From: Zetaproteobacteria bacterium | GTDB lineage: Bacteria > Pseudomonadota > Zetaproteobacteria > Mariprofundales > Mariprofundaceae | Length of the DNA stretch: 7,817 nucleotides | Reading direction: 5' to 3' | Assembly: GCA_021545665.1 (NCBI GenBank) | Contig: JAJRTX010000045.1 | Location: forward strand, 1-7,817 | Part shown: one piece after another, positions 1 to 5,667 of the stretch | Layout of the letters: each line of letters begins with the position of its first letter | Position numbering within the stretch: the stretch's first letter is position 1 | The notes under the pieces: generated by a model | Seen by the model: the letters and a program-made list of their open reading frames with translations, nothing else | What the model was told of the DNA's origin: nothing | The model's database searches: none | Program-made: the position numbers and the translations under genes

Positions 1-461
1 GCCGCATATTCCCACTCCGCCTCGGTAGGCAGGCGATAATGGTGCCCTGATTCGGCACTTAGCCAGCGGGAAAAATCTACGGCATCAAACCACTTGAGGT
101 TAATTACCGGACGCTTATCCCGTCCCCAGTGCTCATCACGTGCTTTGGCGTGGTGCGTTGCTTTGCAGAAAGCATCATACTGTTTAAAAGTTACCTCATA
201 TTTACCCATCCAGAAGCCCTTTTTGATCTGTACCTCATGCTGCGTTTCATCCGGATAACGATTGAGCTCTGTCTCCGGACTGCCCATGATAAAACTGCCA
301 GGTTTAATATAAATAAACTGCATATTGACCAGTGGCTCGGTAAAGGTATCACCCGGTTTCGCCTGGTTGCTGGTTGTGTTATCGTCGGCTATGGCCATGG
401 CTGGTAGTAACATTACTGCAATCGCAATCAGGCTATACATGTCGAATGATCGAATCTTCAT
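1..461 (-). CDS. Exported formylglycine-generating-enzyme-like (SUMF1/FGE-sulfatase domain) protein, 3' part outside window
   Basis: This is the first 153 codons of a minus-strand gene that runs off the left edge. Residues 1-25 form a signal peptide: a basic start (MKIR), a hydrophobic core (LIAIAVMLLP) and an AxA cleavage site (A23-I-A25 before DD), so the protein is probably periplasmic. The rest matches the N-terminal half of the SUMF1/FGE fold: F-I-x-I-K-P-G-S-F-I-M-G-S near residues 49-61, then F-W-M-G-K-Y-E-V-T near 83-91, and RLPTEAEWEYA at 143-153, which is a family hallmark. Members of this fold include true formylglycine-generating enzymes, EgtB-type enzymes, NirV and lectin-like or structural proteins. 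The C-terminal half with the catalytic cysteines of true FGE is not visible, so activity cannot be judged. The start is fixed by AAGGAG nine bases upstream, which overlaps the TAA stop of the upstream cytochrome gene. The two are therefore cotranscribed and probably translationally coupled. Confidence 0.88.
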   Translation of the reverse strand, partial: MKIRSFDMYSLIAIAVMLLPAMAIADDNTTSNQAKPGDTFTEPLVNMQFIYIKPGSFIMGSPETELNRYPDETQHEVQIKKGFWMGKYEVTFKQYDAFCKATHHAKARDEHWGRDKRPVINLKWFDAVDFSRWLSAESGHHYRLPTEAEWEYA

Positions 462-474
462 CAATTCTTTCTCC

Positions 475-1068
475 TTATTTCCATCTGATGTGCGGCAGTT
501 CGAAGATATCAAGAATATGTTTGTGCCGAAGAGCAAGGTGGTAGAACACCATGAACACATGGAAGCCAAGGAAAGTCCAGATTACTACGCCAAACAGTTC
601 ATGAAATTGAAACATTAGCAGCATATCCTGAGTCATTAGACCATCAGAACGTACGCCATTCATAACATATGCACCTGTAAGGCCCAGCGCGATCAGGGTC
701 AAAAAACCAAGTCCATGCATAGCTCCAGCCAGAGCGCCCTGATTTTCAGGTGGTGATAATGTTCCTTTGAAAACACAGGGCAATTCTTCTTTGGCTGATT
801 TTATAAAAGCGGTACGGTATTTTTTTGAAAACCAGGGCACGAGACGACCCCATGCATCTTTCTCTCCAAATCGGGTCGCGGCATATACGCTGCTGATAAG
901 AAATGCCCCCCAGCCAAACAGCATGATATGCAGGGAGAAAAGAACTGTTGAGTATGTAACCAGTTTGCCGGGCTCAGAAACGGTCATGAACAGTGAACTG
1001 ATCAACTGAAAAGCTACGGTGAAAATCATACAGTAGTGCAGGACGCGGGTCATCGTGTTAATTCGCAT
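475..1068 (-). CDS. Cytochrome b561/NiFe-hydrogenase b-type cytochrome family protein, paralogue A
   Basis: This 197-residue protein has four predicted membrane helices (about 9-31, 43-64, 114-136, 153-179), typical of the cytochrome b561 / Ni-hydrogenase b-type cytochrome family. Such proteins hold two b haems and pass electrons between quinone and a periplasmic or other partner. Candidate haem ligands are H11, H47, H118, H156, H170 and H177, with a further histidine at H182. The motifs A-M-H-G-L-G (117-121) and F-H-E-L-F-G (155-160) match the two paralogues in this window. A soluble loop at about 67-112 separates helices 2 and 3. The start has GGAG five bases upstream. It is the most divergent of the three copies, lacking the LISEQLM stretch and carrying a one-residue shift at the second histidine. 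It lies 13 bp upstream of the FGE-like gene and probably forms an operon with it. The electron partner is not visible. Family assignment is firm, but the specific role is unknown. Confidence 0.87.
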   Translation of the reverse strand: MRINTMTRVLHYCMIFTVAFQLISSLFMTVSEPGKLVTYSTVLFSLHIMLFGWGAFLISSVYAATRFGEKDAWGRLVPWFSKKYRTAFIKSAKEELPCVFKGTLSPPENQGALAGAMHGLGFLTLIALGLTGAYVMNGVRSDGLMTQDMLLMFQFHELFGVVIWTFLGFHVFMVFYHLALRHKHILDIFELPHIRWK

Positions 1069-1104
1069 AATATCTCCAATAGGGGTGAATAGTACACAGG
1101 CTTA

Positions 1105-1121
1105 ATATATTATCAATATAT
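1105..1121. repeat. AT-rich 7-3-7 inverted repeat in the promoter region of paralogue A
   Basis: ATATATT-ATC-AATATAT is a perfect inverted repeat in a very A+T-rich 50-bp patch between cytochrome paralogues B and A. It overlaps the candidate -10 box and start point of the promoter reading towards paralogue A, so it could be an operator. Such repeats are easy to get by chance in AT-rich DNA. It contains one TTGAT half-site on the minus strand but no matching ATCAA partner, so an FNR box is not supported. Confidence 0.3.
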
Positions 1122-1145
1122 AATATAATTAAAACATAATTTCAA
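1117..1145 (-). promoter_or_regulatory. Candidate sigma70-type promoter for cytochrome A-FGE operon
   Basis: Read on the minus strand, TTGAAA (1145-1140) is followed by 17 bases and then TATATA (1122-1117). A transcript would start near 1110, about 40 bases before the ATG of paralogue A. The spacing is ideal and the -35 hexamer good. The surrounding AT richness raises the chance of a coincidental match. Confidence 0.4.
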
Positions 1146-1150
1146 TCCAG

Positions 1151-1735
1151 TTATTCTGTGCTGAAGTTGAACATCTCCCTTAATGTGTTGTGGCCTTTAA
1201 GGTGATGTAACAGAGCCATGCCTGCATGACCGAAGATATAGATCCACATCAACGTGCCTAAATCCTCATGCAGCTCTCTAAGCAGTTTGATCTCTTCGTT
1301 CATTTCTCCACTTGATGTAAGACCCATAAAAATCATGATGCCGGTCGAGCCCAGAGCAATCGCAAGCAGTATGCCCAGCCCATGCACAGTTCCGGCAATG
1401 TAATGAGCTTCAGTCGGTTCTTTGAGCTGTCCCTTCAGCCAGCCGAGAATATCATAGCGAATCTCCTGCCACAAACCTTTCCAGCCTGAGGTGCACAGCC
1501 ATGGAAACAGACGTTTCCAGTCATCACTGCTATCACTCAAATGCATGAGATAAAAGACGACCAGGGCCAGCACAATAAAACCGTTCCATTCATGCAGGTT
1601 CAGGAATATGGCTTCAATGGACGTCACGCTTTCACCGGGTTTTGGCACTTTCATCAACTGCTCACTGATAAGTTGCATCAGTATAGTAAGCATGATGGCC
1701 AGATGAAGCAGCCGCGCAGTTCGATTAAATCTCAT
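1151..1735 (-). CDS. Cytochrome b561/NiFe-hydrogenase b-type cytochrome family protein, paralogue B
   Basis: This 194-residue four-helix membrane protein (helices about 9-30, 46-65, 112-137, 153-180) closely resembles paralogue C and more distantly paralogue A. Candidate haem ligands are H11, H48, H118, H156, H170 and H177, with conserved H111 and H182 nearby. Shared motifs are LISEQLM (22-28), L-F-P-W-L (76-80), A-G-T-V-H-G-L-G (114-121) and E-L-H-E (154-157). The expected role is membrane electron transfer between quinone and a partner protein. The reading frame is open for 69 more codons upstream. I choose the internal ATG because all three paralogues then start exactly ten residues before the first conserved histidine, and the upstream residues look nothing like the family. 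No good Shine-Dalgarno is present (only GGGAT about 11 bases upstream). It is divergent from the gene for the cyclic-nucleotide-domain protein, and its promoter should lie within 1736-1877. Confidence 0.86.
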   Translation of the reverse strand: MRFNRTARLLHLAIMLTILMQLISEQLMKVPKPGESVTSIEAIFLNLHEWNGFIVLALVVFYLMHLSDSSDDWKRLFPWLCTSGWKGLWQEIRYDILGWLKGQLKEPTEAHYIAGTVHGLGILLAIALGSTGIMIFMGLTSSGEMNEEIKLLRELHEDLGTLMWIYIFGHAGMALLHHLKGHNTLREMFNFSTE

Positions 1736-1800
1736 CGGCACATCATCCCATGAATTGAGCCGGTTGGAAAATAGTCTCCCTGCTGACCAGCCTGAAGCGG

Positions 1801-1828
1801 GGTGTACAAAATAGCACTGCACTACACC
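1801..1828. repeat. Inverted repeat GGTGTA-N16-TACACC in the divergent spacer
   Basis: Two perfect six-base arms (1801-1806 and 1823-1828) lie between paralogue B and the cyclic-nucleotide-domain gene, 15 bp upstream of the candidate -35 box at 1843. The position suits an operator controlling both divergent genes, but the arms are short and far apart, so chance is a real alternative. Confidence 0.25.
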
Positions 1829-1842
1829 GGGGCGCTTAAAGC

Positions 1843-1871
1843 TTGCCTGACTGACCTGATACGATTGTAAT
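1843..1871 (+). promoter_or_regulatory. Candidate promoter of the cyclic-nucleotide-domain gene, predicting a leaderless mRNA
   Basis: TTGCCT (1843-1848), a 17-base spacer and TGTAAT (1866-1871) make a fair sigma70-type promoter. Its expected start point, about seven bases after the -10 box, is at or beside the A of the ATG at 1878. This agrees with the absence of any Shine-Dalgarno before that ATG. Confidence 0.35.
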
Positions 1872-1877
1872 GCACTC

Positions 1878-2645
1878 ATGGACTTATTGTCTAAGGAATA
1901 TGTCAGCGGTGCTCTGAAACATGACTGGAAGTTTCTGCTCAAGCTGTTTCTGAGCGGGCTGCTAACAGCACTGGGCGTCTATGAAATGGGGTTTAATCTC
2001 GAACTCTCTTTCGTGGCACTCATTTTTGTTCCTGCCGCAGGCCTGTTCTTCACTTATCTGAGAATGGAGGCCAATTCCAATATCATTCGACTGATAAGTA
2101 TTCTGATTACTGCTGTAATTTTCGGATTGTTAATCAAGTCCGTATTTCTCGGTCTGGCATTTTTTCTGATGCTGGAGGGAGCGACCAGCAAGGAAGCAGT
2201 TACCCATTATAAAGATGCCAGATGGATCAAAGTCATGCAGACGGAATCCTCATGCGATGAACTGAGTAATCTGCTGTCGGGGCATACCCTGTTTAGCAGC
2301 TTGCCTGAAGATGTATGTAGTAATTTGACTGAGCATTGCTCAGTGATGGAGCTTGATCCCGGGGCGGTGCTGATCAAACATGGAGAGTTTAACTATTACC
2401 TGTTTTTGATTGCCAAGGGTGAGGTCGAGGTTGTTCAGGGGAAAGAAGTGATCGCTACCATGCAGGCAGGAGATATTGTTGGCGAAATCTCGGTCAGCGG
2501 TCTGGGTCTGCCTGTAGCCGATGTGATAGCAAAAAACAGTGCACTGGCTTTTGCTTTTCCGGTCGATGCGATCAATGAAGCGGCAACTGCCCACCCGGCC
2601 TTCGCGGAAAAACTGCGTGAGATCGGTATGCGCAACGTAAAATAG
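1878..2645 (+). CDS. Membrane-anchored protein with a degenerate cyclic-nucleotide-binding domain
   Basis: In this 255-residue protein, residues 1-100 hold three or four hydrophobic helices (about 18-36, 42-61, 67-85, 86-100). A short linker leads to a Crp-like beta-barrel domain (about 138-248). Visible hallmarks are L-F-S-S-L-P near 138-143, P161-G162, the strand Y-L-F-L-I-A-K-G-E-V-E-V-V near 174-186, A-G-D-I-V-G-E (197-203) and then the phosphate-binding cassette. The cassette keeps G202 and E203, but the residue ten after E203, where CRP has its phosphate-binding Arg82, is Val213 (LPVAD). Classical cAMP/cGMP binding is therefore doubtful. There is no helix-turn-helix, so it is not a transcription factor by itself; a membrane sensor or partner role is possible. 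It lies between and antiparallel to two cytochrome b561 genes, suggesting a link to them. The start codon has no Shine-Dalgarno; its ATG overlaps a minus-strand ATG in CATG. Confidence 0.83.
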   Translation: MDLLSKEYVSGALKHDWKFLLKLFLSGLLTALGVYEMGFNLELSFVALIFVPAAGLFFTYLRMEANSNIIRLISILITAVIFGLLIKSVFLGLAFFLMLEGATSKEAVTHYKDARWIKVMQTESSCDELSNLLSGHTLFSSLPEDVCSNLTEHCSVMELDPGAVLIKHGEFNYYLFLIAKGEVEVVQGKEVIATMQAGDIVGEISVSGLGLPVADVIAKNSALAFAFPVDAINEAATAHPAFAEKLREIGMRNVK

Positions 2646-2660
2646 TTTCAGGTCTATTTT
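2639..2660. terminator. Possible bidirectional terminator between convergent genes
   Basis: AAAATAG-TTTCAGGT-CTATTTT is a perfect 7-8-7 inverted repeat ending in four T on both strands. It lies exactly between the convergent ends of the cyclic-nucleotide-domain gene (its TAG is in the left arm) and cytochrome paralogue C. The stem is almost all A/T, so it would be weak; position and symmetry are the main arguments. Confidence 0.35.
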
Positions 2661-2662
2661 CT

Positions 2663-3262
2663 TCAGTGTGCTGAGTCATCCTCTTTGGCCGGACGGAACA
2701 TGGCCTGTAGAACGCCATGGCCACGTAGTTGATGCATAAGCGCCATGCCGACGTGACCAATAATAAAGATCCACATCGCAGTACCCATCACTTCGTGGCT
2801 CTGGCGAATCAATTTGAGTGTCGGACTCATGCCGCCGTCCGGTTCAATTTCCAGATAGATGATGCATCCAGTGACACCGAGCAGTAAAGCCAGTGATATA
2901 CCCAGCCCATGAACAGTTCCGGCCAGCAGGTGAGCCTCATCAGTCGGGAGGAGCTTGCCCCGAAACCAGCCCGGCACATCACGTTTTATTTCCAGCCACA
3001 GGTTGTCTCGCCCTGGTGAATCCAGCCAGGGAAACAGACGAGCCCGATCCTCAGGTTTTTCCATCACGATTATGAGATAAACTGAGACAGTAATCATCAC
3101 TACAAATCCGATGAATTGATGGATACCAAAAAACAGGGCTCCAGTGGCTTCCACTGCATGCCCTGGTTCTGGCACCTGCATCAGCTGTTCGGAGATCAGT
3201 TGCAGCAATATGGTAAACATGATGCACAGGTGCAGAATGCGGGTGGGGCGTGTGTATTTCAT
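2663..3262 (-). CDS. Cytochrome b561/NiFe-hydrogenase b-type cytochrome family protein, paralogue C
   Basis: This 199-residue protein has four membrane helices (about 9-30, 45-67, 112-138, 153-180). It is nearest to paralogue B: both carry LISEQLM (22-28), R-L-F-P-W-L (75-80), A-H-x-x-A-G-T-V-H-G-L-G (110-121) and G-H-x-G-M-A-L (169-175). Candidate haem ligands are H11, H48, H118, H156, H170 and H177, with H111 and H182 shared with B. The predicted role is di-haem b-type electron transfer at the membrane. The tail (PAKEDDSAH) is charged and unlike B. The ATG at 3262 is chosen by paralogue alignment; another in-frame ATG lies six codons upstream (3280). Neither has a convincing Shine-Dalgarno. 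It ends 17 bp from the convergent cyclic-nucleotide-domain gene, and its promoter should be in the 3263-3450 region. Confidence 0.86.
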   Translation of the reverse strand: MKYTRPTRILHLCIMFTILLQLISEQLMQVPEPGHAVEATGALFFGIHQFIGFVVMITVSVYLIIVMEKPEDRARLFPWLDSPGRDNLWLEIKRDVPGWFRGKLLPTDEAHLLAGTVHGLGISLALLLGVTGCIIYLEIEPDGGMSPTLKLIRQSHEVMGTAMWIFIIGHVGMALMHQLRGHGVLQAMFRPAKEDDSAH

Positions 3263-3578
3263 CTGCACATGATTACACAATTTCTTGTGGCGGAAAGCTT
3301 TGCTTATGGAATATCACGGAAGGGAGCAAAAGAGGGGGACAAATCTTCTGTAACATATCTGCACCAGTGTTAAACTTCGGTGTGAAAAATTATGTCCTGA
3401 AATTCTGATCTGCTTCTGTTCACGGGATTCAGGCTCTATCAAGGTGCATTTATGACAACAAAATACATACTGCCCATTACTGCTGAAGCTCAGTACCGTC
3501 TGGCTGTTGTTTGCAGTTGCACTTTATGCACGACGCATGCTTCGATCAACTGACAGTTAATCCGGACAAACCTTGTCG
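3263..3578. other. 316-bp intergenic region between cytochrome C and yajR
   Basis: This divergent spacer must hold promoters for both flanking genes, but I see no convincing -35/-10 pair. It contains a 33-codon ORF (3452-3553) with an AAGGTG Shine-Dalgarno five bases upstream, and an overlapping plus-strand frame, open but lacking an ATG (3456-3560), that encodes a helix-like stretch WLLFAVALYARR. No stable hairpin, tRNA or repeat was found. Confidence 0.6.
3452..3553 (+). CDS. Doubtful 33-residue mini-ORF, possibly a frameshifted small membrane protein
   Basis: ATG at 3452 is preceded by AAGGTG at a five-base spacing and gives 33 codons ending in TGA. The product begins MTTKYILP and then has no recognisable pattern apart from four cysteines and threonines near its end. 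The neighbouring frame from about 3470 to 3560 instead encodes a plausible single membrane helix (LLLKLSTVWLLFAVALYARR) ending in RSTDS. A one-base shift near 3475 would join MTTKYILP to that helix. This could be a decayed gene, a sequencing error or chance. Confidence 0.2.
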   Translation: MTTKYILPITAEAQYRLAVVCSCTLCTTHASIN

Positions 3579-4958
3579 ATGAATTCATGCGAACGCCAGA
3601 GCGTATTTTCGCTTGCTGGTATCTATGGCCTGCGCATGCTGGGCCTGTTCATGATTCTACCGGTATTTTCGCTCTATGCCGAAGGTCTTGAAGGCGTAAC
3701 ACCGGCGCTGATCGGTATTGCCCTAGGCATTTATGGCCTGACCATGGCGCTGTTCCAGATTCCGTTCGGCATGCTTTCTGATCGCTTTGGCCGCAAGCCT
3801 ATTTTAGCTACAGGTCTTGTACTGTTTGCGCTGGGCAGCGTGGTTGCCGCCATGTCTGATTCGATATGGGGTGTGATCATCGGCCGTGCGATTCAGGGCT
3901 CCGGTGCTATTGCAGCAGCCATGATGGCGCTGCTGGCTGATTTGACGCGGGAAGAAGAGCGAACCAAGGCTATGGCTATGATGGGTGGATCAATAGGCAT
4001 GTCATTTATCCTGGCTCTTATGCTGGGGCCATTTCTGAATACGGCAATGGGTGTCAATGGTATCTTCTGGCTAACTGCCGGCCTCGCAATTGCAGGAATT
4101 GGCATACTTTACCGGCTGGTGCCTGAGCCATTACAGAGTCACTTTCATCGCGATGTTGAAACCGTGCCCGAGCAGCTGAAACAGATTTGTTACGACAGGC
4201 AGCTTCTTCGTCTTGATCTGGGAATTATGATCCAGCATGGCGTGCTGATGGCCATGTTCACCGTGCTACCATTTGTGCTGCGCGACAACCTGGGGATGGC
4301 GAGTTCCGAGTATGCATGGTTTTATCTACCGGTTCTGATGCTGTCGGTACTGGGCATGTTGCCGCTGATTCTCTTTGCTGAAAAAAAACGCAAAGTGAAG
4401 CAGGTATTTATAGCCAGTGTGGCGTTGATGGTTTGTGCCGAAATTTTACTGGGCAGAGCCCATCAGTCATTGCTCACCGTTGCTTTGGGCATGGTGCTGT
4501 TTTTCCTTGCTTTCAATGTACTTGAGGCATGTCTGCCGTCACTGGTTTCACGTTTTGCACAGGCTGACAGCAAGGGCACAGCCATGGGTGTTTATTCCAC
4601 TTCACAATTTTTCGGTGCCTTTGTCGGTGGTGCTGGTGGCGGCTTGTTATCCAGCCATTTTGGTGTTTCAGGCGTATTTTATGCCTGTGCCGCGGCAGCA
4701 GGTCTGTGGTTTGTTTTTGCAGTAAGCATGAAGGCTCCCGCCTACCTTTCCGCCTTTATGGCACATGTGCATGTCGAGCTGGCAGATGAGGGGGCCGCAG
4801 CAGAAATGGCTGAGGCACTGCTTGAAATCGAGGGTGTCTCTGAAGCGAAAGTGGTGCCTGAGGATGCTGTGGCTTATCTGAAAGTCGATCAAAAGAAATT
4901 TGACCCGGCTTCGGTAAGTAAAATCACCGGCATTCCTCAATCCACGGCTACAGTTTAA
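3579..4958 (+). CDS. yajR: YajR-type major facilitator superfamily transporter with C-terminal YAM domain
   Basis: This is a 459-residue MFS protein with twelve predicted helices, strongly matching Escherichia coli YajR (454 residues) from memory. Shared stretches include LRMLGLFMILPVF near the N-terminus, A-L-I-G-I-A-x-G-I-Y-G-L-T, motif A G-M-L-S-D-R-F-G-R-K-P (about 64-74), IGRAIQGSGAIAAAMMALL (about 101-119), DLTREEERTKAM (121-132) and KGTAMGVYSTSQFFG (332-346). The C-terminal 65 residues (about 395-459) form the small ferredoxin-like YAM domain, seen in IEGVSEAKVVPE and AYLKVDQ. YajR is an inner-membrane, proton-driven transporter family whose natural substrate is not settled. The ATG at 3579 is used; a TTG two codons earlier (3573) has a GGA six bases upstream and is also possible. 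It is convergent with the SCO gene, 28 bp apart, with no clear terminator hairpin between. Confidence 0.93.
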   Translation: MNSCERQSVFSLAGIYGLRMLGLFMILPVFSLYAEGLEGVTPALIGIALGIYGLTMALFQIPFGMLSDRFGRKPILATGLVLFALGSVVAAMSDSIWGVIIGRAIQGSGAIAAAMMALLADLTREEERTKAMAMMGGSIGMSFILALMLGPFLNTAMGVNGIFWLTAGLAIAGIGILYRLVPEPLQSHFHRDVETVPEQLKQICYDRQLLRLDLGIMIQHGVLMAMFTVLPFVLRDNLGMASSEYAWFYLPVLMLSVLGMLPLILFAEKKRKVKQVFIASVALMVCAEILLGRAHQSLLTVALGMVLFFLAFNVLEACLPSLVSRFAQADSKGTAMGVYSTSQFFGAFVGGAGGGLLSSHFGVSGVFYACAAAAGLWFVFAVSMKAPAYLSAFMAHVHVELADEGAAAEMAEALLEIEGVSEAKVVPEDAVAYLKVDQKKFDPASVSKITGIPQSTATV

Positions 4959-4986
4959 CTAGGGCCTATATCTCTGATTAGTCGGT

Positions 4987-5574
4987 TCAGGGGAGCCAGC
5001 GGCGTAGTGCTGTGGCGATTTCTTCAGGCGTACTTTTGCTGCTGATGAGTTCACCTACCATGCCGTCCGGTCTGATCATGTAGAGATTGGTGGAATGGTT
5101 GATCGTGTAATTGCCTTTTTCATTGGGCCTGTTTTTTTCACGCGCGGCATAAAAGGATTTTACCGCCACATCGACTTCCGCTTCGCTGCCTGTCAACCCA
5201 ATAATTTTCGGGTGAAAATATTTGACATACTTTGTCATTATTTCCGGCGTATCGCGATCAGGGTCCAGTGAAATAAATACGATGCTAACCTGCTCCTGCT
5301 CCGATTTATCCAGTAAATTCAGAGCGTTACTGATATTAACAAGAGTGGCTGGGCAGACATCCGGGCAGTGGGTGTAACCAAAAAAAATGAGACCTGATTT
5401 TCCGGCCATATCCGTAAATGAGAAGGAACCGTCGGCATGGTGAAGGGTGAATTCACCATGAAGCTGAGGAAAGGGGCTCTCAGGTGTTTTGTTCAGCTGG
5501 TAAATCCCGAATGAGGTCATGGCCAGAGAAAGAACCAGGGCAATGACGGGAAATATACTAACTTTATGACTCAT
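4987..5574 (-). CDS. SCO1/SenC/PrrC family copper chaperone for cytochrome oxidase assembly
   Basis: This 195-residue protein has one N-terminal membrane anchor (about 6-25) and a periplasmic thioredoxin-like domain. The copper-binding triad of the family is complete: C70 and C74 in G-Y-T-H-C-P-D-V-C-P, and H160 in I-N-H-S. The family motif S-L-D-P-D-R-D-T-P is at 102-110. SCO proteins deliver copper to, or reduce, the CuA centre of cytochrome c oxidase; some members serve in redox signalling instead. Length and motifs are normal. The start is the ATG at 5574, with GGAG eleven bases upstream, a rather long spacing. No oxidase subunit gene is adjacent. It is divergent from the unknown membrane protein at 5668, so both promoters must lie in the 93-bp spacer, where I see no strong hexamers. 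Confidence 0.94.
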   Translation of the reverse strand: MSHKVSIFPVIALVLSLAMTSFGIYQLNKTPESPFPQLHGEFTLHHADGSFSFTDMAGKSGLIFFGYTHCPDVCPATLVNISNALNLLDKSEQEQVSIVFISLDPDRDTPEIMTKYVKYFHPKIIGLTGSEAEVDVAVKSFYAAREKNRPNEKGNYTINHSTNLYMIRPDGMVGELISSKSTPEEIATALRRWLP

Positions 5575-5667
5575 ATGAACACGGGCTCCATTGGTGGCTG
5601 ATTTTGCCGGTGGCGAAGTATAACATCAGCTTTACAGTATGACATCCGAGGCAGATTATGAGGCTTT

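Noticed and set aside
129..618. Two plus-strand open frames (129-407, 325-618)
   Set aside because: They overlap the FGE-like gene and the end of cytochrome A, whose motifs are clear on the minus strand; their products look like antisense translations.
1105..1121. FNR-type box
   Set aside because: Only one TTGAT half-site is present on the minus strand; the second half (ATCAA at four bases) is missing.
1736..1942. In-frame 69-codon N-terminal extension of cytochrome paralogue B
   Set aside because: The two paralogues both start ten residues before the first conserved histidine, and the extra residues are not hydrophobic or family-like. The extension would also overlap the divergent gene and its candidate promoter.
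1878..2645. Crp/Fnr-type transcription factor
   Set aside because: The cyclic-nucleotide-like domain ends near the C-terminus with no helix-turn-helix after it, and the N-terminus is a membrane domain.
3360..3390. Terminator-like CACC...GGTG pairing near 3361-3381
   Set aside because: The stem is only four bases with a 13-base loop and is followed by no clean T-run.
4959..4986. Intrinsic terminator between yajR and the SCO gene
   Set aside because: The 28-bp gap shows only a four-base TAGG-CCTA pairing and no T-run.
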